Below are positions 22,401 to 32,496 of a DNA stretch of 64,000 nucleotides, in pieces. The DNA comes from Apostichopus japonicus (taxonomy: Eukaryota; Echinodermata; Holothuroidea; Aspidochirotida; Stichopodidae). Both the position numbers and the translations under genes were made by a program. The notes beneath the pieces were generated by a model. It ran no database searches, was not told the origin of the DNA, and worked only from the letters and a program-made list of their open reading frames with translations. Location of the stretch: positions 4,480,001 through 4,544,000 of the forward strand of contig NC_092576.1 of NCBI RefSeq assembly GCF_037975245.1, in the 5' to 3' direction. Each line of letters starts with the position of its first letter. The stretch's first letter is position 1.

Positions 22401-25315
22401 CAGCACATAACTTTGCTGACATTGTATCTGAAGATGACACGGTTCTGAGCAAAAAGGGAATCAACCCATTCGATTCGCAATACGTATATCGTTTTGCTTG
22501 TGGGTTAAAACCTGAAGCTGCTGAAAAAATCATCTCTTACGTCAGAGATCTCGAGGATGGTGACAAGTTTTCAATTCTCTGTTTTCTGGAGCAAACAGGA
22601 AAGACAGACACGGTTCTGGAGACAATCAAAACTATTTGTCAGTCTGAAGTGATCTTCGATGGTAGTGATAGCAAGTTACTACAGCGATCAACGGTTCAGC
22701 TATTAGAGATGGCTTCCACTAATGGAGTAAGTTGTATATCACTGCAACAGGCAATACAATATAATGCATATTTATCCGGAAGTTTAGATGTTCTTACGTA
22801 AAAGAGAGGCATCTTGAGAATGTGTTTGCCTTTTCTCTCTCTTTTTTTCTTTCTTAATTTATTGGAATTGCATTATGCATGAAATATCGTCATGATCACT
22901 TGGATATAATCCCGTTTTACATCCCATTCACCTCACCTGACCATATCTATGATCTGCTATAAGTCTCTGCATATATTTGTGGATATTTCTCGCATCATAT
23001 TAAGCTTGTTCCTTAACAGATCGAGATATCCAGGGTGGAACTCTATGATTGTGTGAGGTCGGCTGACTTGGACCGTGGCCATCTGGTACTAAGCTCTGGC
23101 ATTCACTTCCATAAACTCAGCTCCATCAACCAATTGGTGATATATGACGAGGGAAAGCACGTGATATACGAGAAAGCGCGGGGAATTATCAACTTCGGAA
23201 TGCTTTGCCACGATCTTCGGACGTTAGCGTAAGTGATGTAGCCACACCTCACCGCTGATCATGACGTCATCTGAACGTATTGTTTGTACTCGTTGTAAAT
23301 CATCTATGTAAACGTTGCACATACTGTTGATTATGAAGGCCTATTAATAGTGCTAATTACTCGATTTGTTCAATTGGTTATGTTTGTTACAAATTTATGT
23401 GTTTTATTTTCATGATAACAATAAGCTCTTGCATTATATCGTCTTACACAAACAAAATTCATACTTAGGACTCTCAATTTCCCTCCAACCCCTCGTAAAT
23501 CCCTGGTATTTAAACTTTGTAAGATTTACAAATGAGAATGCCATGTTTCTTCTACAGGTTCTATCGTTGCATTATGCCTCAGACTCTTGGAAGACTTCAA
23601 CATAATTTCAGCGGTACAGTATCAACAGCATTATATATGGCCTATCCATCCGTAATAAATTTAAAACTAAGTGACAACGTTCAGACCAAAGTAACCATTA
23701 GACTTTTCAAAGAAATATTATTTTTTTTTCGTTTTCTTTTGTCTGTTTTTGTTATCGCGATTACAAATACACTTGCCAAGGTTTCTTCCTTAAAACAAGA
23801 CGCCTTCTTTATCCAAACAACATCAGTAGACTCCTTGTTCAGGGAAGTAGGAGCCAAGGTAAATTAAAAATCGCCCCTCACTCCTACCCTCAATGAATTG
23901 TTAAAGAAAGAAACATCAAACAAATTCCTTAAGTCTTTGTACATAAAATGACAAACATGAGACGGGGAAACAAGGGTTAAGACCCACTTCATACCCACAG
24001 ACATTTCAATTTTAATTCATGATCTCGACTATCGTTGGTCTATTTCAATGGATTGTTTGTAATTCATATTTTACATTATTTTGTATCTATTTAACAGTTG
24101 TGTGGTCGCCTTCTACCGATACCCGTTACAACCTTACGCAATCAGGAAAATGGGAGGTCAGTACAGCTTGTGGTTTCTAATCATTTATTTTGATCTACTA
24201 ACATATAGTACCCACTATCTTAAATCGACATTATATGTTATGCGTTTAATTACTTCTTTTACTCTTCTAGACAACAGAAGGGAAGAAATTATCAGATGAG
24301 CAGTACCAACTCGAAGTACGTATCATAACTATTATTTTTTTCTTCGTAACATTTAATGTAACCAATACATATTTATATGTGTATTCCATATAAAACACAA
24401 AAAGGTAGTAACCTAGAGAAGTACGGAAGTCAAATACCCGTTTTAAACACTACACCCTTAAAGATATTTACATTTGCACTGCTATGGAAACGGGATGCGC
24501 AGACAATAGAAAGAGTTCATCATAAGTCCGGGTGAACCTACGTGATTTTAATCTGATGAGAATGGGGTCGGGGAGAGGGAGGGGCTGCAGGCCCGAAGGA
24601 TGTCGTGAATTATGGGATCGATAATTCTCTCCAATTAAGGCGAGCACTTCGATACCTGTTGTATTTAATATGTATCGAAAATTAATTGCTGTCTTTTTTT
24701 TGACGGAGGTTAAACATGTTTAATGCAAAGATAAATACACAACCCCTCCCTTCTTCTCCCATCTCCAGCGTCCAGGCTTTCATAGTAATTACCGTCTTGT
24801 TCTTTCTTTCAGGTGCGTAAAATTACACAACAGTCTCAGTAAGTATTATAATCAATCATTGACTATAAGTACTTCATCAATTCATGTTACAAATCCGCAG
24901 GTGCATGGGTCGTCTTTTTCGAGAATTGATAGATATAGAGTGATTTTGATATTAGCTCTAGGCATTCAGGCCTGACGAAAGAGACCAGGTGTGAATTAGG
25001 AGGACCCGCAAAAATATGGGATGAAGAATAACTTGTAACCTTTTTCTCGTTCGCATATATACAATATAGAAAAGTTAATACCACAAAGAAGGCTCACGAA
25101 GACACAACTTTATGCCCACTTGCATAGGCTAGCTTGAAACTTCTTTTGGTTCAAACTATCACCCCGTCAACCCACCCACTACGACTAGTTACCAATACTA
25201 TGGTGTGAACTTGAACGAACATGTTTTATTTATAATCACTTTGCTTTAATGTCCTATTAGATCTAGAGATACGAATGGCCATAAACCAGGAACTGAAGCT
25301 GATACTGCATGCTGA
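16422..25315 (+). CDS. Transmembrane Ig-NACHT receptor gene, copy B (full gene model)
   Basis: Exons by phase: 16422-16488 (signal peptide MELIRSLLYSAVALVTATYF), 17281-17604, 17895-18554, 19113-19460 (four Ig domains), 19739-19849 (transmembrane), 20343-20389, 20704-20734, a tentative 20821-20855, about 20986-21097, 21249-22726 (NACHT), 23020-23228, 23558-23613, 24098-24156, 24271-24315, 24813-24838 and 25261-25315 (TGA). The chain stays in frame, about 1,220 aa. Predicted topology: extracellular Ig stack, one membrane pass, cytoplasmic NACHT. NACHT proteins are signalling ATPases, usually soluble; an immune receptor role is inferred. The weakest links are the exons 20704-21097: omitting 20821-20855 breaks the phase unless 20704-20734 is also skipped. 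Copy A at 1-4078 repeats the 3' exon structure. Two separate genes (an Ig membrane protein and an NLR) remain possible without transcripts. Confidence 0.7.
16545..16625. repeat. GAT/GAC-rich microsatellite
   Basis: Interrupted gatgac repeats in the first intron of the Ig-NACHT gene. They produce an artificial His/Arg-rich open frame on the other strand. Confidence 0.8.
17281..19460 (+). CDS. Ig ectodomain exons of copy B (four Ig-like domains)
   Basis: Three phase-1 coding segments encode four Ig-like domains. Ig1 (17281-17604): first Cys in INCAF, Trp in IFWVN, but the usual second Cys is replaced in HEHLFTAV. Ig2 and Ig3 share one exon (17895-18554): Ig2 has MIVCSVV and LLVCSEV; Ig3 has VLHCSG, YIVWNH and the classic HEGIYSCLS. 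Ig4 (19113-19460) has TLTCKIEG and ITIECAVV. Ig1 resembles Ig3 (V-like, with a ...NGSL / NGLL... strand), and Ig2 resembles Ig4 (RPAVELKL against RPKVQLEF), so the ectodomain is two repeats of a V-like/C-like pair. Several N-x-S/T sites suit an extracellular location. Binding partner unknown. Confidence 0.75.
19739..19849 (+). CDS. Transmembrane exon of copy B
   Basis: A 111-nt exon, phase 1 at both ends, encodes a short juxtamembrane stretch (VTPEGGG) followed by a hydrophobic helix of about 22 residues (FLWLLILLPSLVLLVGLLYF) that ends in Cys-Lys. The positive residue at the end and the Arg/Lys-rich next exon (EKIKTRIPP) suit a stop-transfer with the following part in the cytoplasm. Confidence 0.75.
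21249..22726 (+). CDS. NACHT ATPase exon of copy B
   Basis: One 1,478-nt exon encodes a whole NACHT module. Walker A is GEPGFGKST (codons 21473-21499), Walker B is ILDGFDE (near 21713), and sensor-like VTTRAKC follows. The winged-helix region has CQIPLFF, then CHKVFCEWFAAHNFAD, a pattern common in animal NLR proteins, and a helical end (QYVYRFACGL). The segment before Walker A (YEGFYNAVYPVP, CVNTIFVESG) resembles the pre-NACHT linker of invertebrate NLRs. All catalytic motifs are intact, so ATP binding is expected. The exon begins in phase 1 and ends at a strong donor, GGAGTAAGT, in phase 0. By family knowledge, NACHT modules oligomerise on activation. Confidence 0.9.
23020..25315 (+). CDS. 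LRR-like and short C-terminal exons of copy B
   Basis: Six exons follow the NACHT exon. The 209-nt exon (23020-23228) has leucine-rich spacing (VELYDCV, LDRGHLVLSS, LSSINQLVIY, CHDLRTLA) and may be a degenerate LRR unit. The next five are 56, 59, 45, 26 and 55 nt and encode FYRCIMPQTLGRL, WSPSTDTRYNLTQSGKWE, TTEGKKLSDEQYQLE, VRKITQQ and a short end (TEADTAC then TGA). Copy A has the same exons at 776-4078 with the same phases, and most lengths are identical. That conservation is the main evidence that these tiny exons are real. Their function is unknown. Confidence 0.7.
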
Positions 25316-28225
25316 TGGATTACAGAAGACTGGAATACTTCTTGTATACGTGTGAGAAGTTACACACCAGGACAAAGGGCATACAATTGGCGACAGTCCG
25401 CCGGGATGGGGTGGGGGGGGTCGACGGGTTCAGGACGGACGCCGCCATTTGCATACATTTCTTTCCCCCTCCCCGTAGCCATTTGCAAGGGCAAAAATAT
25501 GTGCCGGAGGACGGGATTAGACCTGAACTAAATTATTGGGGAAGCACAATCTTATTCTCCATTTGCATCCTGTTGCCATGGATTCGGGAGGAGACTCGGG
25601 ACACAGACATTTATTGTACACGGGGCATATTGATCCGAACTAAGTCGAGAGATTGAGTTAAAACTTGCAGACGTTCGTATGCTGGCTGGCTATACGGGGA
25701 TCGACTAAACCTATATTGATCCTAGAAGATATTTAAAGTGCGCACGTTCGGATGCTGGCTTGCTATTCGGGGATCGAGTTAGCTCGTAGTGATTTACCCT
25801 TCACGAGTCTTCAGGAGTTGTATTTTAATTTATTTCTCGGTGTTCCATACTTAATTCAGCTTGAAATGTACTTCAATATATAGATAAGACTGCTTGCTGA
25901 TGTTTTTCGTCCAAATATTGTCATAGAAGTTTTCTAAGGTTTGCTCTCTTACCTGTGATGAACACTGAGGGTTGATTTGACAAATGGTAACAATTTGATT
26001 GCATTTTGGTGAAAAGATTTCTATAGAAGTTAAGGTTGAATTAAAAGTCTGGGTAATTGACAATGCTATTTGAGTAACGTTCATTAGGATCATGTGCAGA
26101 CCACAAGGTAAACAACATTGCTTTTCAATCATTCATAAATAACAATTTATTGTAAAAAGAAATAATAAACTTTGTATTAATACGACTGGTAGCACAAAAG
26201 ACAATACAAACAAATCACTGTTTTACAGTTTTATTTAACAAATTACGAAAGAAAATCAACGTTCAAAATAAAATTTTCTACACAAATAAATTAAAATCGG
26301 TTAATGTGACCGTGAATAAACACTAGCAATTGTATATTACATTCAAAACTGGAATGCAGTGAGGTGGTTGTTATCATTACCAAATTGCATGAAATTCTAC
26401 TGGAAAGTATATAATTTAATATTGCTGGTACCACGGTGACAGGATAGTCAGCACTATCATAACAACTTTATATTCAAATAGCTTCAGCTCTGCATATTAC
26501 TTTGTGTGGAATTGTTGATCAGGTCGCAATGAAATCAAGAAACCAAACAGATTCTACATATTACCATGTAAGCACACATTGGGCGTCTTGGGTATAATGT
26601 GTATTGTTAGGCCTGTAATTCCACAACTAAAGGCCAGTGTAACATTCTTATTGTAATGAACCATTGGTTAAATAACATAACTTGTTGCACAGTAAAGTTG
26701 CTTTTGTTTTGTCTTTTCTTCATCCTGGTACCCTGCTTCATTAATTAACAGAAAAAAATAAATATATAAAATGAAACCATAATTTGTTTGTGTATTTCAA
26801 AACAATTAACACCGGGGATCAAGATATAGTAGATCAAAGTAGATAATTCTACTTCAATAAAATCATAAATCATTACATTTACTTCCTGATACACTGATGA
26901 TTCTACTGAAGTTAAACATACAAAATACAGTAATCCCTTGGTAGGTGGGTAATAAAATTAATAAGTGAACATACCCTGATTTGGCGAGAATTATACAGTG
27001 TAATGAATGGTTCAGCTCAACTCTGGGTTTAGGCAAGGTTGACTAAATGAAGCCACACTGACTAAAAGTACCAATTTACATTACTTGATTTCATTTTTAG
27101 GAACACAGTGATTATAAATCGAAACAGTACTTTTACTTCAAGCATATCATTGCAGAGTTTTCCAGTGCACTTTATTTCACTTACATTTTCCAGTACACTT
27201 CTTCGTTCTTCCCAAGTTTATTTTCACTAAACATTGTGAAGAAATGACCAACTTATATTAATTTATTGCCATTACAGGTCACTTCAATTCAACATTAGAA
27301 ATGTATTAATTACATACTTTAGACGAATCAATTGGTGACTTACTGGCATATTAGATTAATAACATAGGACTTTCTTGATGGTTGAAAGTTATTTCAGTCC
27401 AAGAAGCTACTGCATATAACCAATGTCTGTGTGTTTAAAAATTCAAGAATAGAACCCCCTTCCGACTGGGATCCAAATGAAGCATTTGACACTTTAATGA
27501 CCAATATACACTTGATAGTGATGAATTAAAACAGTCATATAACTAGAACTATATACGTTGAATTCTGAAGAACTTAATTTGTTACATGGCTGTTGTGGTG
27601 CTAAGATAAAGTGAGCGGCCATGCATGGTTGACGTAGATGTATAAGTTGGTATCATGTTGCTGAAAAGTGTGAGAATACATTTAAATTGGCATAACTTGC
27701 TAGTGTTTATTGATTATATTATGATTCACTTGAGGTATAGCTGCCAGGGGATTAACAGTTTCCACGGATTCTATAGAACAGTAGTTCTTTATACCAGTTA
27801 CACGTCATGAATGTAAGCAGATATAATTACAGTTTCAACTAGAAATAACAGAACAAATGGTCATATGAATATTAACATCACCATATGATAATACACATGT
27901 GTTAACAGCACAATAAGCTAGTGCATGCCATTAAATAAAAAGTTTCACTGTGCAGTATAAACAAGTAGCCTATTTGCAAAATTTGATGCAGTATTCTGTT
28001 CTATACAAGCATTGTTCATCGTACGTACCTAATTAGCAATGTGACAATACCTGCTTTTAGTACATTCAGTCATCGAGTAATCATTCTTTCACTGAGTAAC
28101 TTTCACTGAGTATATATCAACATGATTGGAAAGATATGTTATCTACAAAACTCAGACATAAATCACTAGAACATCGATTGGTATGATTGTGTATGGTTCT
28201 GAATGCTATTTTACTTCCTTTTTAG
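25316..28225. other. Intergenic, 3' flank of copy B, no gene supported
   Basis: AT-rich sequence. It contains a small direct duplication (about 25668-25707 and 25739-25778, sharing atgctggct and cggggatcga). A minus-strand open stretch (25953-26132) ends at a perfect donor (CAG then GTAAGAG) but has no recognised homology and no partner exon, so it is not called. The rest shows no structure. Confidence 0.5.
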
Positions 28226-29984
28226 GAAAGTGTGGATATGATTGGACTCCTTCCAGAGCCCATAAATGGAAATAGGTACATCATAACCCTATGTGACTAT
28301 TTTTTCAAAATGGCCAGAGGCTGCTGTAAGAGACAAAACAGCAAAAACTGTTGCAAACTTTCTGTTTGAAACAATGGCCAGGTAATATCCGTTTACTTTT
28401 GTTTTTCTTTACATAGCGTATTTTTTAAATTAGTACATAGACCTGCATTTGCACTGTTCAACCTGTGACCCAGAAAGCGGCCAAATGGTTACAGGTATTT
28501 CTTAAACTCATCTTTAGAGTTGTTTGTAAGTTTATGCCAATTAAATGTAAGTGGGATACCAGTCAGTGCGTCCAAGACCAGAAGTTAGGCAGTGCTCTAC
28601 TTGCACTCTTTTTACACTGCCCAAGGTCCAGTATTATTAATTCAGTGCTGAAATAATCTCCTGATTAAACCATGCAGCCAATCTGAACAGTACTCGTAAT
28701 CAGTACCTTAACAACTTATTTAGAGTTTTCCATTTATTTAGATTTGGGTGCATGAGAATTGTCATTTCAGACCAAGGACGAGAATTGTTAAACAAGTCCC
28801 TGTTTGACATGACAGGGGTGGGCCACAGAGTATCCTACAGCTACCACCCACAGACCAATGGGCTGGATGAAAGATTCAACCAAACTCTGCAAAGATCACT
28901 CATCAAAGTTGTCAACAAAAACCAAGATCAATGGCATGAAATGTTATCTTCTTTTCTCATGGGGTACCGTAGAGCAACACAGGGTTCAACAGGTCTTTCT
29001 GCTTTTGTTGTGATGCTTGAAAGGTAATCTCTCAATTTGATTGGACCCCTTCAAGAGACCATATATGGAAAAAGGTACATCATGACCCTAAGTGACTATT
29101 TTCAAAATGGCCAGAGGATGCTGCTGTAAGAGACAAAACAGCAAAAACTGTTGCAAACTTTCTGTTTGAAACCATGGCCAGGTAATAATTCAAACCTACC
29201 ATTGCTGGATAGAGATTTACATTTGTTAAGGCCATATACGGAGAAAAAGCAATCAGGGACAAGAGAGTTTGGATAAATCCTGCATAGCTACACCAGTCCT
29301 CTATAGGATAAAATCTCATTTGACACATCCCAGGTCCTGGGAAAGACTGCTAAATAGAGGACCATCAACAACTCTAGTCACAATACCTAACAAACAGATT
29401 AACTTTGTATATGGTACACTCTTCAGCAAGTACAAAAGATGAACATTCATGAAACTATAAAAGCATGCCAATGAATTTTTTGGTTGCATGGCCTTAATAG
29501 TGGAAATAAAATACATATACAAAAATTAATATTCAGTCAACAAAGTGTTTTGAATACTTGATTAATTTATCTTCATATATCCAGAAAGCCATTGTTACTA
29601 GGTGGGCATGGAAGACTCAATTGTCCAACCAGAATCTCCTACCGCTGCGATGCACAGCGGGAGAGGGTTTTTCAATTCGTGTCACAGTCGCGGGTCATAA
29701 TCAAAGGTGTTGTGAAGGAAAATATTGGCAAAGCCCAAGAACGGCCAAAAAAGAAAGAAAAAATCGATAAAAGGCACCAATCAAAAAAGGTAATTACATA
29801 ATACTATGCTGTGCATTGAAAACTGCACTGTAATGAAATGAATGGCATTATATGCATTGTATTATGATGTTTACGTATATATGCTGGATTTTGTTTTATT
29901 CAGAGCTTCAAAGTTGGTTCCATTGTTCTTGTACGGAATGCTAGAAAGGATGCCCGAAGAGGAGGGAAGCTCGATTTGTGTTAA
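28226..29984 (+). pseudogene. Decayed, intron-split integrase (Ginger/Ty3-type family)
   Basis: Four segments read as exons with splice signals. 28226-28381 is the first integrase strand region (VDMIGLLPE), with one extra base that shifts the frame. 28742-29023 has ISDQGRELLN, then YHPQTNGLDERFNQTLQ, carrying the second catalytic Asp and the Glu; they are 32 residues apart, shorter than the usual 35. A segment ending 29789 reads KENIGKAQERPKKKEKIDKR. 29904-29984 has FKVGSIVLVRNARKDARRGG (C-terminal DNA-binding part), then a stop. Introns sit at AG-GT boundaries that rejoin the family pattern. HPQTNGLDER rather than HPQTNGQxER resembles Ginger DNA transposons and GIN/KRBA2-like host genes, which can contain introns. 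With a frameshift and no reverse transcriptase nearby, it is a relic. Confidence 0.7.
29041..29181 (+). pseudogene. Second copy of the first integrase exon, frameshifted
   Basis: This repeats most of 28240-28381 with a few substitutions and ends at the same donor (GCCAG then GTAATA). It lacks one base in the T-run where the first copy has an extra base nearby, so both copies are out of frame, but differently. The duplication placed an exon 1 copy downstream of exon 2. Confidence 0.75.
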
Positions 29985-32496
29985 GTTCAGAAGGAATCTC
30001 ACCTACTGTACTCCTTCCCAAGTCATAGCTATTTTGAAAGCATCTAGCCCACGAAATTAAGTTCAGTACAGAAAGTGCTCTACTCGTTAAGCCATAACTG
30101 TTTATTAAAACACTTTCTGTCACAACTCTTTGTATTTTTGTTACTTGATATGTGCTTATCATTATCACATGAATGTTGTGATAAAAGAAATAAATGAAAT
30201 GAAATACTCAAGAACTAAATTCCCTGTGTGAACTGATAATGAATTTACTATCGTCAATTCATTCCAAAATGATCTACCATAATGTCCTTTAATGAACTAA
30301 AGGATAGGAAAGATTTATGGTCAGATAAAAGTGAACAGGCGCTAAAAAGGTGAAAGGTTTTCTCAGCTCCTCATAAGTTTTAGTGCACTATGACCCCAAC
30401 TAATAACCGGTATCAGCTGTCGATGCTTCTCGTACTGGCATTGGAGCAGCGATATCGCACAAACATTGATTGCCCTGAGAGACCCATTGCATATATGCAT
30501 CTACGTCATTATTGAGTGCAGAGAAGAATTACACTCAGATAGAAAGCACTTTCTGCTTTCGGAAAATAGCATTTTGTCATTTTTTGTTTGCAATTTTCTG
30601 TAGAATGAAACTCATTTCTCCGTAAAGCTTTCTATTGTTGACTGTCATCTAAAACCAAGTGCAAAACAGATAACAGAGGCAGTGCAACCAATAGGCATGT
30701 CACTTTTCCCGTTGACAGGATCGAATTTTGGTGTCCCTGTTATGTTGGCTTTTACATCATATTGATTTGCATTACTAGTAACTTGTAGGTGCATGTTCTC
30801 TTTTTTCTTCTTCACTGTTATTTTTAAAACCCACATACCTGTTATTACTCTATCAAAAAGTAAAATTTCATCTTAATGGAAGGAAATTGAAATTTTGGAT
30901 CGTCGTCTCACTATTGGAACCCAGGTTTATAGAAATACCCACCTCCATAACATCTCTCATATCAGTTGAATATTACACCCTGTATACTGTATGAAATCCA
31001 AAAACTCTTCCAATGATTTATGCAGGGATGTTTTGCAGAGATTCACTTTGAATCTCTTTTAAATTTTTCTCCCACATCACTGTGTTTTTAACCAACCAGC
31101 TAGATACTCACCTCAAATGACTTGATCATCTCTGCTAACATGGTCTTAATGTTCAACCATCAAACTACCATTTACTATATACAATAGTTATCAATGTAAT
31201 CTGCCAGTACACATAAACATTATCGACAGCTTAACTCATTACTTCTGTCCCCCAGGCAAGTAGCACACTCTCCTTTTTCCCAATTGTCTGAAATACCACG
31301 TTCATTTTACGTGAGGGTTTGTACACCTTAAGTTGAGCTGAGACATCACTAATTACAGTTAATTACAGTAATTATAGTATATTCATGACTTTGTGTACAT
31401 ACACTATTTCATACCTTGAGCATTTCAAGTCATGTATTTTTGCAACCCTGCTGGACATACGTACATCTCACCGTTCATTGAAATTCCTCATCTATCTTAA
31501 AGATACCAAATTCATATATGCAGATGATAAGAACATTGGTAAATAAAAGCAACAAGTGTGGTAAGTTATATTCAAAGAACCACTGTAGCTATGACTTTAA
31601 CTTGTATGAAATACAAAGAATGACTGGAAACTTACTGTAAGATTAACCATGAGATCACCTTGTGTTTGCTATGCAAAGCAGTTCCGCATTTTGTTCCCTT
31701 CAAATAGATTGTTGAAAAGAGAAGTCCAACTCATTTCATCGTTTCTCAAGCAAAGATTGCAGTTGTAACAACATGTGCTGTCGATTTAGTTTGATTATAC
31801 TCAAGAAGTAAGAGCAGCATGATTAGATTCCAAGCTATAATTACAAGAATGATGGTGTAGCTGGTTGTGATTAACTTGTAGAGCACTAGTGCACAAAAGC
31901 CAAGTCACCTTCAATCATGCAAAATATTCATGTGGTTGAATTTTCGTTGGTCCTCAAAAAGTCTCACGTCCCCCTGCCCCACTATCCCACCTTCAACAAA
32001 CATTCAATCAGCTGGAAGTTATACAACTTTACAGTAATTACTTGAACAAAATAGCAGCCAGGAAGGACAGGTCACTTTAAATATACTGCCCTCTACTTTG
32101 AACCTAAATTCACTTTAATCATATGGTAAACCCTAGTTTACCACATATGCATGGGTGTTGCCTACGTGTCATTGTGAATCCTCTATCTGTTATATACACT
32201 TATTACATCGATATGAATATGCATAGTTCTCACAGTCACAATGTACTGAATATTCAAAGAACAAACCACTACAGTACTGTACATGCATTGGAATGAATGG
32301 ACTCATTTCAACGCTGGTCACATCAACTCTCAGATTGTCTATCAAAGTTCAAGTCTTCGATACGCAAACATACACTGCAATTCTGCAAGCCTCTATTTGT
32401 TTGCACACTTCTATATGTATACTCACTCTCCACTTCACACAAAGAATATGAGACTGTCATTGGTCAAAGGCTACAGATGATGCAGTACTTACAGTC
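29985..32496. other. Intergenic, no gene seen
   Basis: Between the integrase relic and the PIGV stop codon. No frame has splice-supported homology, and no long repeats were recognised. The 3' UTR of PIGV should occupy the right end, since PIGV runs right to left. Confidence 0.5.

Noticed and set aside
25953-26132. Minus-strand open frame ending at a perfect splice donor
   Set aside because: A single donor is weak evidence; no homology and no partner exon found.
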